17,075 nucleotides of DNA from Christensenella sp. UBA941 (GTDB taxonomy: Bacteria > Bacillota > Clostridia > Christensenellales > UBA941), in NCBI GenBank assembly GCA_002293365.1, contig DBDD01000085.1:683-17757 (forward strand). The letters are read 5' to 3'. Both the position numbers and the translations under genes were made by a program. The notes under the pieces were generated by a model. The model was given only the letters and a program-made list of their open reading frames with translations. It did no database searches and was not told where the DNA came from. Below are positions 6,762-13,930 of the stretch, in pieces (positions within the stretch are counted from its first letter, which is position 1; every line of letters starts with the position of its first letter).

Positions 6762-7175
6762 ATGCAAACAATAAAAGCCTCGCTATATTTTCCGATAGAC
6801 ATGACCGACAAACCGTTTATTACGGATCTGGTTCGCGACTACGGCCTTACCGTCAATGTATTACAGGCCGAAATACTGCCCGGACGGCCCGGCAAGTCCG
6901 TTATAGACCTCACGGGCAGCGAAGAAGACCTGGAAAAGGGGCTTATCTACCTTTCGGAGCACGGCATCTCCGTGCATATGTTTACGACCAGCATCATCCA
7001 CAACGCCGATAATTGCGTCGACTGCGGCGCTTGCGTAGCGGTATGTACGTCCGGAGCGCTGCAAATCAAAGCGCCCGATTGGAAGCTTTCGTTCGATCCG
7101 AAGGAATGCGTCCGCTGCAAGCAGTGCGTCAAGGCCTGCCCGACGCGCGCTATCAACGTCAATGTATTTCAATGA
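6762..7175 (+). CDS. NIL-domain 2x[4Fe-4S] ferredoxin, partner of the sulfurtransferase
   Basis: It has 137 residues: a NIL domain (about 1-75, beginning MQTIKASLYFP) fused to a two-cluster ferredoxin domain. Cluster motifs are C85-x2-C88-x2-C91-x3-C95 and C116-x2-C119-x2-C122-x3-C126-P. This is the layout of the MA1822-type protein that accompanies DUF39 sulfurtransferases and is thought to supply electrons or carry sulfur for homocysteine formation. The start has TAGGAG 5-7 bases upstream. The last 14 bases overlap the next gene, which suggests translational coupling. It is separated from the DUF39 gene by 164 bp of mostly palindromic repeats. Confidence 0.88.
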   Translation: MQTIKASLYFPIDMTDKPFITDLVRDYGLTVNVLQAEILPGRPGKSVIDLTGSEEDLEKGLIYLSEHGISVHMFTTSIIHNADNCVDCGACVAVCTSGALQIKAPDWKLSFDPKECVRCKQCVKACPTRAINVNVFQ

Positions 7176-8013
7176 TAACGACAGAACGCTCTATAGGTCG
7201 CTGCACAGCGGCCTAATTTATCGCACGGTAAAAATAGGCGAAAGCGACTTACACCTCGGCGTTCCAAAAAAGGCTTCCGCAGCGGTTTTCGCGCGCGCTG
7301 AAAGCGCGCTCCGCGAGCTGCGGGGGCCGCTCGAAGCGTATGCGGGCGGGCATCCAGAATTCGTCAAGGCGCTTTCGCCGATACCGGAAAACGACGCTAT
7401 GCCATATATTGTTATTACAATGTGTAAATCGGCGCAGAAAGCGGGCGTCGGGCCGATGGCCGCCGTCGCGGGCGCCGTGAACGACATTTTAGCAAAAGAG
7501 CTGTTAAAGCTTACCGATGAGCTTATTTTGGAAAACGGCGGCGATATTTTTATAAAAACGCGCGTAGAGCGCAATATCCTCGTCTACGCGGGGAAATCCC
7601 CTCTGTCGGGCAAGCTCGGCATACGGCTGCCGCCGGGAACGTGGGGCGTATGCACGTCGAGCGGAACCGTCGGGCACGCGCTGTCCTTCGGAAAGGCGGA
7701 CGCGGCGCTGATTATTACAAAACCCGCTGATGTAGGGGACGACGTCCTCGACGTCCTGTCTATAACCGCAAACGCTGTCCCCAGCGTCTCGCCGAATACT
7801 CGTACAGGCCTACATAGCTGCGGCATAACCGCCCAATCAGACGCAATGGCCACGGCGCTCGGCAACCGCATAAAGGCATACGAAGACATCGAACCCGCGC
7901 TCAAATGGGCGCTTTCGGTCGACGGCGTTTGCGGCGCGCTCGCCGTAATGGGCGGCGCTTTCGGCGCTATTGGGGAAATCGAACTGATTAATTATAATTC
8001 GCAAAACCTCTGA
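7162..8013 (+). CDS. UPF0280 family (ApbE-like fold) protein, homocysteine/cysteine sulfur pathway
   Basis: It has 283 residues and resembles UPF0280/COG2122, distant relatives of ApbE. Key stretches are VGPMAAVAGAVND (96-108), ENGGDIFIK (124-132), VCTSSGTVGHALSFGKADA (163-181) and DAMATALGNRIK (227-238). Family members sit beside DUF39 and NIL-ferredoxin genes in methanogens and anaerobic bacteria and have been linked to sulfur transfer, but the biochemical role is not settled. The ATG at 7162 lies inside the ferredoxin gene in another frame with no strong ribosome site, so coupled translation is likely. Between ADA and DAMATA there is an unusual extra stretch of about 33 residues. Most of it is encoded by a TGTAGG...CCTACA-bounded repeat insertion. 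The last 22 bp overlap convergent parB. Confidence 0.82.
   Translation: MYFNDNDRTLYRSLHSGLIYRTVKIGESDLHLGVPKKASAAVFARAESALRELRGPLEAYAGGHPEFVKALSPIPENDAMPYIVITMCKSAQKAGVGPMAAVAGAVNDILAKELLKLTDELILENGGDIFIKTRVERNILVYAGKSPLSGKLGIRLPPGTWGVCTSSGTVGHALSFGKADAALIITKPADVGDDVLDVLSITANAVPSVSPNTRTGLHSCGITAQSDAMATALGNRIKAYEDIEPALKWALSVDGVCGALAVMGGAFGAIGEIELINYNSQNL
7731..7814. repeat. TGTAGG/CCTACA-bounded insertion inside the UPF0280 gene
   Basis: The 84-bp stretch begins TGTAGGGGAC and ends CCTACA, the edges of the window-wide family. Inside, GGGGAC (7735-7740) is complementary to GTCCCC (7777-7782), and GACGTC occurs twice (7741-7746, 7750-7755). Its length is a multiple of three. It coincides with a protein stretch absent from what I know of the family. 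Confidence 0.5.
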
Positions 8014-8846
8014 TACAATTCCTCCAGCTGATCCTTGCTGTAATAATCTATGATAAGCCGTCCGCGCGCCTCGTCGCCGACGAGCTTTACGCGCGTACCG
8101 AAATGCTCCTGCAAGCGCTCTTGGGCCTCAAAAAGCTCGGGCGTAAGCGCGCGCTTAATATGGGGCTTCTTCTCCTTATCGGCGGTTTTTACAAGCGCCT
8201 CCGCGGCGCGAACGGAAAGACCCTCGCCGATAATACGCCGCGCAAGCCCTTCGCAACGCGCCGGATCCGAAACGCCCAGCAGCGCGCGGGCATGCCCGGC
8301 GGATAGCTCTCCAGATAGCACGGCGCCTTGTACCGGCTCCGGCAAATTCAACAATCGCACGGCGTTCGATATCGCGGGGCGGGATTTGCCCAGCCTATCT
8401 GCAACTTCCTCGTGCGTCAAGTCGTGTTGTTCCATCAAGAACTTTATCGCCGCAGCCTCTTCCAGCGGGTTTAAATCGTTGCGCTGAATGTTTTCAATCA
8501 GCGAAACCTCCAATAGCTGACGGTCGTCCATCGTGCGCACGATAACGGGCACTTCCTTCAGTTCGGCAAGCTGCGCCGCCCGCCAGCGCCGCTCTCCCGC
8601 GACGATCGTATATCTATCGCCCCGGGCGCGTACGAGTATCGGCTGCACGATGCCGTGCTGCTTTATGGACGCGGCGAGTTCTTTTAAGCGCTCCTCGTCG
8701 AACGTTTTGCGCGGCTGCTTCGGATTCGGATCGAGCGAATGGATATCGACTTCTAAATACGATCCGCTCGCCTCGTGCCCAAAGTCATCAAACAGCGCCC
8801 CAAGGCCCTTGCCCAATCCGCGTTTCATAACGGCCATACCGATCAC
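7992..8846 (-). CDS. parB: Chromosome partitioning protein ParB (Spo0J)
   Basis: It binds parS as a CTP-dependent sliding clamp and helps segregate the chromosome with ParA. It has 284 residues from the GTG at 8846. The KRGLGKGLGALF start (8-19) is typical. The CTP-binding motifs are GERRWRA (84-90) and ENIQRNDLNPLEEA (118-131). The parS-reading helix-turn-helix spans about 145-168 (EEVADRLGKSRPAISN). A short dimerisation domain ends the protein. GTG overlaps the parA stop (GTGA); downstream in-frame ATGs at 8837 and 8828 are possible starts, and the one at 8828 gives the most family-like N-terminus. Two perfect parS sites lie close by. The 3' end overlaps the convergent UPF0280 gene by 22 bp, with no terminator between. 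Confidence 0.95.
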   Translation of the reverse strand: MIGMAVMKRGLGKGLGALFDDFGHEASGSYLEVDIHSLDPNPKQPRKTFDEERLKELAASIKQHGIVQPILVRARGDRYTIVAGERRWRAAQLAELKEVPVIVRTMDDRQLLEVSLIENIQRNDLNPLEEAAAIKFLMEQHDLTHEEVADRLGKSRPAISNAVRLLNLPEPVQGAVLSGELSAGHARALLGVSDPARCEGLARRIIGEGLSVRAAEALVKTADKEKKPHIKRALTPELFEAQERLQEHFGTRVKLVGDEARGRLIIDYYSKDQLEELYQRFCEL

Positions 8847-9610
8847 CCCGCTCCTTTCATCAGCTCGTCTGCCAGCGCAACGTACGCCTGCGCGCCGGAA
8901 GACCTCGGGTCGTAGAGCGTTATGGGTACGCCGTAGCCCGGCGCTTCGGAGAGGCGCACGCTTCGCGGAATAATCGTACGATATACCTTGGATTGGAAGA
9001 ACTTTTGCACTTCGGCGACGACCTGAGCGGCCAAATTCGTGCGCGCGTCGAACATCGTCAGCACCACGCCCTCGACTTCTAGGCTAGGATTGATGTTTTG
9101 ACGCACGAGCTTAACGGTGTTCATGAGCTGCGAAAGCCCTTCGAGCGCGTAGTATTCGCATTGGATCGGTACGAGCAGACGGTTTGCCGCCGTAAGGGCG
9201 TTGACGGTCAGCAGCCCCAGCGACGGCGGGCAATCGATAAAGATATAGTCGTACCGGGCCATATAGGGCGCGAGAGCGTTCTTTAAAACCTGTTCGCGCG
9301 CAATTTGAGCGACGAGCTCCACCTCGGCGCCCGCGAGCGCAATATTCGACGGCAGGAGATCGAGCCTATCGACGCCCGTCGTCAAAATGGCCTTGTCCAA
9401 CTCCACGCCGTTCATCATGACGTCGTATACGGTATGGCGCGGCTTGTTGCGCTGTATACCGAGGCCGCTGGAGCTATTGCCTTGCGGGTCGAAGTCGATG
9501 AGCAGCGTACGAAATCCGGCTTGCGCAACGCAGGCGGATAGGTTTACGCTGGTGGTCGTCTTGCCGACGCCGCCTTTCTGGTTCGCAATGGCGATTACTT
9601 TGTTAGGCAC
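8843..9610 (-). CDS. parA: Chromosome partitioning ATPase ParA (Soj)
   Basis: A Walker-type ATPase of the MinD/ParA superfamily that works with ParB in origin segregation and can influence replication initiation. It has 255 residues. The deviant Walker A is KGGVGKTT (12-19), followed by LLIDFDPQGN (36-45) and the Walker B-like YIFIDCPPS (122-130). It lacks an N-terminal DNA-binding domain, as chromosomal Soj proteins do. The start is GTG at 9610 with GGGGAG 9 bases upstream. It forms an operon with parB through a 4-bp overlap. Its promoter block contains a parS site, so ParB may affect its own expression. Confidence 0.95.
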   Translation of the reverse strand: MPNKVIAIANQKGGVGKTTTSVNLSACVAQAGFRTLLIDFDPQGNSSSGLGIQRNKPRHTVYDVMMNGVELDKAILTTGVDRLDLLPSNIALAGAEVELVAQIAREQVLKNALAPYMARYDYIFIDCPPSLGLLTVNALTAANRLLVPIQCEYYALEGLSQLMNTVKLVRQNINPSLEVEGVVLTMFDARTNLAAQVVAEVQKFFQSKVYRTIIPRSVRLSEAPGYGVPITLYDPRSSGAQAYVALADELMKGAG

Positions 9611-9646
9611 AAATCAGTTCTCCCCGTTTTTTGTCAGTGTAGGAAC

Positions 9647-9711
9647 ATTATAGACTATATAGGGACTAAAGGAAAGGCATAAATACGTCGTGTATTGTTT
9701 CACGTGAAACA
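9647..9711 (-). promoter_or_regulatory. Promoter-parS block upstream of parA (copy 1)
   Basis: On the minus strand: perfect parS, conserved ATTTATGCCTTTC region, -35 TTTCCT (9670-9675), 17-bp spacer, -10 TATAAT (9647-9652). The -10 lies about 37 bases upstream of the parA GTG. The whole block aligns without gaps to 11149-11213. Confidence 0.65.
9696..9711. promoter_or_regulatory. parS: parS site 1
   Basis: TGTTTCACGTGAAACA, an exact 16-bp palindrome equal to the canonical Spo0J/ParB binding site. It lies between the radical SAM and parA genes, about 55-70 bases upstream of the expected parA transcription start. Confidence 0.95.
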
Positions 9712-9719
9712 TTTACGAG

Positions 9720-11075
9720 TCAATAGATAGCGTATCGCTCATTCACGCCATATGAAATTCTTGCGGCTATTTTGCCCAGCGCTCGCATGGGAACCATTTT
9801 TGCCAGCGCCGCAGTCGCCCTTCCAAACTTCCTATAGAAAAGGTTAAACAGTATATATGGCGCGCGCTGCGGAGCGCATCGCGGCAGCCGGCGCGCGATA
9901 TTGCGAAACGAATAGAACCGCCGATACATGGACAGATATCCATTATAGAGTTCGCTTGCCGTCATGCCCACAGGTTGAAATACAACGTGCGCGGTATCGT
10001 ATCGCTCCAAATTATTATCGGTTATCCGCCCAGCTTCGTCCAAGCTGCGATAAAGGCGAGTTCCCGGATAGGGGGTAAGAATATGCGACGTCAATGTTTC
10101 GATACGCATCTTAATCAGCCAATCGAGCGTATATTGAAACGTTTCTTGATTGTCGCCGTCCAGGCCGAATACCATACTGGCATTGATCATGATGTTCCGC
10201 CCGTGTATCGCTTCAACAAGCTCTTCATAGCGATCAACGTTATTACGCTTGCCTACGCTTTCCAGCGATTGCTTATTCAATGATTCAAAGCCGATAAATA
10301 GCGACTTACAGCCCGAATCCGCCATAAGGTCGAGCAAGTCCGGATAATCGATTATTTGCGTTGTAACGGCCGCGCCCCAAGCAAGCTTCATTTCTCGAAT
10401 ATTTTCCAGCAGTTCTTCGGTATAGCTTGGATCGCCTGCGAAGTTGTCGTCGATAAAAAGGATATGCCTCGTCCCAAGCGCCTTTATGTCTTCAATCACA
10501 TCTTTGATTGGCCTTCTAACAAACAGCCGGTTTTCACAGCTATTGTAGCAAAAGCCGCATCGGTTCGGGCAGCCGCGTCCTGTCAATACTACATTTGGAT
10601 AAAGATAATTCTTTTGCGCAAAGCGGCCATAGAGCGGCGGAACTATTTCGCTGCCGCAAAAATTGTGCATATCCTGATATTCTTTTTTAAGGCGGCCCGC
10701 TTCAATGTCCTGAAGGATGCGCGCCCATACCCGCTCCGCGGGGCCGACACAGATTGCGTCAAACAAATGCGAACATTCGTAGGGAAAACAGGTAATATGA
10801 ATACCTCCGGCAACTACAGGAACGCCTCTTTTCCTGAATTCTTCCGCGATTCCGCAAGCGCGCGGCATTACGTCCACAGTAATCGTAATACCGACTAGGT
10901 CGGTGTTTATGTCGTAGTTCAGTTTCTCAACGTTTTCGTTTATGATGATTACTTCGTGCCGCTCCGGAGTCAGCTTAGCCAACGTCAGCAGCGCTAGAGG
11001 GGGCGACATTTGTATTTTCAACGAACTGTCCATAGGCCGTTTATTCATTCTCGGTTGGATCAACAGTATTTTCAC
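9720..11075 (-). CDS. B12-binding-type radical SAM enzyme
   Basis: It has 451 residues. The N-terminal 130 or so form a cobalamin-binding-like Rossmann domain (KILLIQPRMN start, then VVAGGIHIT). The radical SAM domain follows with the cluster motif C169-x3-C173-x2-C176 in TGRGCPNRCGFCYNS. Then come a FIDDNF strand, GFES and a substrate-side helical tail rich in Arg and Tyr. The architecture is that of the BchE/hopanoid/B12-dependent methylase group; the actual reaction cannot be told. The GTG at 11075 is preferred to the TTG six codons upstream because GGAGG lies 6 bases before it and MKILLIQPR is the usual family opening. It has its own promoter-parS block. No partner gene is adjacent, so its link to partitioning genes is positional only. 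Confidence 0.83.
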   Translation of the reverse strand: MKILLIQPRMNKRPMDSSLKIQMSPPLALLTLAKLTPERHEVIIINENVEKLNYDINTDLVGITITVDVMPRACGIAEEFRKRGVPVVAGGIHITCFPYECSHLFDAICVGPAERVWARILQDIEAGRLKKEYQDMHNFCGSEIVPPLYGRFAQKNYLYPNVVLTGRGCPNRCGFCYNSCENRLFVRRPIKDVIEDIKALGTRHILFIDDNFAGDPSYTEELLENIREMKLAWGAAVTTQIIDYPDLLDLMADSGCKSLFIGFESLNKQSLESVGKRNNVDRYEELVEAIHGRNIMINASMVFGLDGDNQETFQYTLDWLIKMRIETLTSHILTPYPGTRLYRSLDEAGRITDNNLERYDTAHVVFQPVGMTASELYNGYLSMYRRFYSFRNIARRLPRCAPQRAPYILFNLFYRKFGRATAALAKMVPMRALGKIAARISYGVNERYAIY

Positions 11076-11148
11076 AATGGCCTCCGGCGGCAAGCGTATA
11101 ACAGGCGCAAATTAACAAAGCGACAGCCGCCCGCAGCGGCGCATGCTT

Positions 11149-11213
11149 ATTATAGACCATAACGCCTGCGCGTGAAAGGCATAAATGCGTTAAGCATTGT
11201 TTCACGTGAAACA
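11149..11213 (-). promoter_or_regulatory. Promoter-parS block upstream of the radical SAM gene (copy 2)
   Basis: On the minus strand: perfect parS, conserved ATTTATGCCTTTC, -35 TTTCAC (11172-11177), 17-bp spacer, -10 TATAAT (11149-11154). It has the same length and order as copy 1, but the spacer sequences differ. The transcript would start near 11142. Confidence 0.65.
11198..11213. promoter_or_regulatory. parS: parS site 2
   Basis: A second exact copy of TGTTTCACGTGAAACA, 1502 bp from site 1, placed identically relative to its minus-strand promoter. Confidence 0.95.
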
Positions 11214-11266
11214 ATGATGAAATAATTCCCGATAATGATAAATGTAAATAAATTGGTATTCTGCGC

Positions 11267-11294
11267 TAAAGTCGCCGCGCATATGTACCGATAA
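11267..11294 (+). promoter_or_regulatory. SigD (sigma-28) type flagellar promoter
   Basis: TAAA (11267-11270), 16 bp, then ACCGATAA (11287-11294), against a consensus of TAAA-N14 to 16-GCCGATAA. It lies 29 bp before the zinc-ribbon gene and, with no other promoter seen before flagellin, probably drives both. Confidence 0.6.
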
Positions 11295-11323
11295 GTAAAA
11301 TATCAAGCATTATAGGAGCTCAA

Positions 11324-11698
11324 ATGGGCCAAACAATTCGGTACGCCTGCGAATGCGGCTATAAAAAAGAATTGCACCTTGGCGGCGGGTTTCTCTCGAA
11401 TCAGGTGGAGCCTGTCCGCGAGAAGTTTGGCGGCTCTGCGCTCGCGGCGTACGACAGAGCGAATAAAAAAGGAGCGTTAACCCGCTTCTTTTGGGAGTAC
11501 AAGCGGGCCGTTTGTCCGGCTTGTGAAGAATTATTGGCGCTTCCCGTTTTGCGCTATTGGGAACGCGACAGGGAACGCATAAGGCAAGCGCCTTGCCCTA
11601 CTTGCGGCGGCGGCGCGAAGCTAAATCCCGACAAGGAGCAAGTATGCCCCAAATGCGGCGCAAGGATGGCCGCGGAGCGTACGGGCCTGTGGGATTGA
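11324..11698 (+). CDS. Zinc-ribbon protein of unknown function, upstream of flagellin
   Basis: It has 124 residues with four cysteine pairs: C9-x-C11, C64-x2-C67, C91-x2-C94 and C108-x2-C111. These suggest two zinc-ribbon sites, one long-range (9/11/64/67) and one compact at the C-terminus (91/94/108/111). There is no signal peptide or membrane segment. GGAGCT lies a few bases before the ATG. It follows the SigD-like promoter and precedes flagellin by 47 bp, so it may be expressed with late flagellar genes. It might regulate, chaperone or supply metal for the neighbouring zinc-peptidase flagellin, but nothing shows this directly. I do not recognise a named family. Confidence 0.75.
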   Translation: MGQTIRYACECGYKKELHLGGGFLSNQVEPVREKFGGSALAAYDRANKKGALTRFFWEYKRAVCPACEELLALPVLRYWERDRERIRQAPCPTCGGGAKLNPDKEQVCPKCGARMAAERTGLWD

Positions 11699-11745
11699 TA
11701 AAGCGACATAAAGGATAGTCATAAAGAGAGTCAAGGAGGACTTTC

Positions 11746-13671
11746 ATGCGTATTCAAAATAACATTTCCGCGTTCAATACGCATCGCATGTATAGCATCA
11801 ACAACGCAAAGGTCGCGAGGAATACCGAAAAGCTCTCCAGCGGCTTTAGGATCAACCGCGCGGGCGACGACGCGGCGGGCCTCGCCATATCGGAAAAGAT
11901 GCGCGCCCAGATTCGCGGCCTTGCCCAGGCGCAGCGTAACGTGCAGGACGGCATAAGCCTTATCCAGACGGCGGAGGGCGCGTTGGCCGAGGCGCAAAAC
12001 GCGCTTCAAAGGATGCGCGAGCTGGCCGTACAGTCCGCGAGCGACTCCAACGAGACGTGTATCGACCGCGCGGCGCTGGATGCTGAATATTACCAGCTCA
12101 TGCAAGAGATAGATTCAATTGCAGAGACGACGACGTTCAACAATATAAAGCTGCTCGACGGCTCGCTGGCCCCGCGCCGCTCGCCAAGCGAGGTTCACAG
12201 CAATTCGCACGGCTTCCCGATCGAAGACTACGAGGAAATCGGCAATGTCGACTGGTTCAATATCAGCGGGCAGGATTTTTCGGCCGTTATCGACGTTATA
12301 AGCAAGGAAATCGCCCCGCAGTTTATAAGCAAACTAACGGACGGGCTGATGGATAACGAAAAGCTCGCGGACATCTTCAGCACGCCGATAAAGGTCGGAT
12401 TTGATTATGGAAGAGGCGACGCCTACAATGGGCTTGCTTCCATGACGTGGTCTACCGACCCAAATCAAATCGGGCTGAAGGTGACGCTGAACGTACGCGC
12501 TTTGGAAGAGGCGTATCAAAACGGCCAATGGACGAACAGGGGCTCTCTGGAAAGGCTGGTGGCGCACGAGCTGACGCATTCCGTTATGGCCTTCGCCACG
12601 ACGGTGGGTATGTCCGGCCACGACGACGCCTATCCCGTATGGTTTGTAGAGGGCATGGCCCAGGCCGCCGGCGGCGATAACGGCTGGTCCAGGAACTTTA
12701 GCACCGCCTCGAACGCGGAGATTCAATCATTTCTCCGCTACGATGCGCTTACCGAAGACAGCCAGCCGGCGCACTACGGCGCAGGCTATCTGGCCGTCAT
12801 GTACATGTCTTGGAAGGTCGCGGGCGGCGGCGAAGTGAACGACAAGAACTTGCAAAAGGGCTACAAGAAGATTCTCGGGGAGCTCGCATTGGGCAAGTCG
12901 CTCGACTCTGTAATAAAGGAAAACACCACGTACGATGGGTTCGATCATTTCGAGCGGTTCATGGGCATGGAAAACGAAACCAGCGACTTCGTGCGCGCGC
13001 TGCACACGGCAACGGGTACCGGCAGCGGCTCGATATTCGGCCTAAGCTCGCCTTGGGACGATCTCTTCCCGGACGCGGAAACGGAGGCGGGCTTCATGGA
13101 GGTCGATCCCGATTCCGCGTGGGTTATCAATAAATACCCGGACGGCTATTCGCCCGGACGCGGCGGCGGACTCTACGACGACGGGAGTTGGATTGGCGAT
13201 ACAAGCGCCCCGAACAAATATTTAGGCGGCGGAGGCGGCCTATACGGCGGTCTGCACATCCAATCCGGCGCGAACGAGGGCGACTATATCAAGCTCACGG
13301 TAGGCAAGATGGACTCGGGCTCGATCGGGAAAAGGCACGCGTACGGCTTTTTGGAAAAGGCTTTGAACACGACCGACGTTAAGACGCGCGAAACGGCAAC
13401 CGAGGCAATCGACGTGACAAACGGCGCGATAAACATGATATCCACGCAGCGCGCCGCCTTGGGAGCTATGCAAAACAGGCTGGAGCACAAGATGAACAAC
13501 CTCAGCACGTCGGAGGAAAACCTGGCGAGCGCCGAAAGCCGTATCCGCGATATAGACATGGCGAAGGAAATGACGGATTATGTCAAGAACGGGATCTTGT
13601 CACAGGCGGCCACGGCTATGCTGTCCCAGGCCAATCAGCAGACGGGGGCGGTGCTTAGCCTGATTAGCTAG
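11746..13671 (+). CDS. Proteolytic flagellin (flagellinolysin-type) with HExxH metallopeptidase insert
   Basis: A flagellar filament subunit of 641 residues, far longer than the 270-400 usual for Firmicutes. Residues 1-140 are a standard flagellin D0/D1 N-terminus (MRIQNNISAFNTHR, LSSGFRINRAGDDAAGLAIS, FNNIKLLDGS). Residues of about 503-641 are the C-terminal D1/D0, ending in SQANQQTGAVLSLIS. Between them the variable region carries a zinc peptidase: HELTH at 274-278 (H274, E275, H278), with E302 in WFVEGMA as the likely third ligand, a gluzincin arrangement. A Gly-rich linker with GGGLY and GGGGGLY (473-502) follows. Flagellins of this design, called flagellinolysins, are known to form enzymatically active filaments in Clostridium. 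The ribosome site AAGGAGG is ideal. C105 in the D1 region is unusual for flagellin. Export would be by the flagellar type III apparatus. Confidence 0.93.
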   Translation: MRIQNNISAFNTHRMYSINNAKVARNTEKLSSGFRINRAGDDAAGLAISEKMRAQIRGLAQAQRNVQDGISLIQTAEGALAEAQNALQRMRELAVQSASDSNETCIDRAALDAEYYQLMQEIDSIAETTTFNNIKLLDGSLAPRRSPSEVHSNSHGFPIEDYEEIGNVDWFNISGQDFSAVIDVISKEIAPQFISKLTDGLMDNEKLADIFSTPIKVGFDYGRGDAYNGLASMTWSTDPNQIGLKVTLNVRALEEAYQNGQWTNRGSLERLVAHELTHSVMAFATTVGMSGHDDAYPVWFVEGMAQAAGGDNGWSRNFSTASNAEIQSFLRYDALTEDSQPAHYGAGYLAVMYMSWKVAGGGEVNDKNLQKGYKKILGELALGKSLDSVIKENTTYDGFDHFERFMGMENETSDFVRALHTATGTGSGSIFGLSSPWDDLFPDAETEAGFMEVDPDSAWVINKYPDGYSPGRGGGLYDDGSWIGDTSAPNKYLGGGGGLYGGLHIQSGANEGDYIKLTVGKMDSGSIGKRHAYGFLEKALNTTDVKTRETATEAIDVTNGAINMISTQRAALGAMQNRLEHKMNNLSTSEENLASAESRIRDIDMAKEMTDYVKNGILSQAATAMLSQANQQTGAVLSLIS

Positions 13672-13688
13672 GTAGGCGTTGTTTAATT

Positions 13689-13750
13689 GTAGGGGACGAT
13701 GGCAATCGTCCCGAGCCCTATCTGCGGGCGGATTGCCCTCCGCCCCTCCA
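13689..13750. repeat. Inverted pair of palindromic repeats after flagellin
   Basis: Unit one: TGTAG, GGGACGAT (13693-13700), GGCA, ATCGTCCC (13705-13712). Unit two: GGGCGGAT (13726-13733), TGCC, CTCCGCCC (13738-13745) with one mismatch, then CTCCAG. Here the edges face outward. Confidence 0.8.
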
Positions 13751-13807
13751 GTGCCGATTTGATTAATATACGTTTGCCTAAGAATACAATATCATACTTC
13801 CACTTAC

Positions 13808-13840
13808 GGGTGTAAATCACAGGATTTATGCCCTTTTATA
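13808..13840 (+). terminator. Probable terminator of the flagellin operon
   Basis: GGGTGTAAATC (13808-13818) pairs with GATTTATGCCC (13823-13833) over 11 bp, two of them G-U, around ACAG, followed by TTTTATATT. It lies about 140 bp after the flagellin stop, beyond the palindromic pair. Confidence 0.55.
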
Positions 13841-13866
13841 TTAACTCTCCCGCATTATCCCGATAT
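13841..13866 (+). promoter_or_regulatory. Possible SigD-like promoter before the 269-residue protein
   Basis: TTAA (13841-13844), 14 bp, then CCCGATAT (13859-13866), resembling TAAA-N14 to 16-GCCGATAT. It is a weaker match than the one before the flagellin operon. It lies 64 bp before the ATG at 13931. Confidence 0.35.
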
Positions 13867-13930
13867 TAATATAGTACGGGCAAGATTATCGCAAATCAAA
13901 GGATTGAGTGAATTTTCAAGGAGGAAAGAA

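Noticed and set aside
12334..12726. Minus-strand open frames inside the flagellin gene and other long genes
   Set aside because: No ribosome sites or recognisable motifs; they are mirror frames of GC-biased codons.
12166..13252. Flagellin middle region as a misassembled or frameshifted insertion
   Set aside because: The frame is continuous, both flagellin ends are intact, and the insert carries a coherent HExxH-E peptidase known from flagellinolysins.
13904..13930. Upstream TTG start for the 269-residue protein
   Set aside because: Those codons contain the AAGGAGG ribosome site that serves the ATG at 13931.
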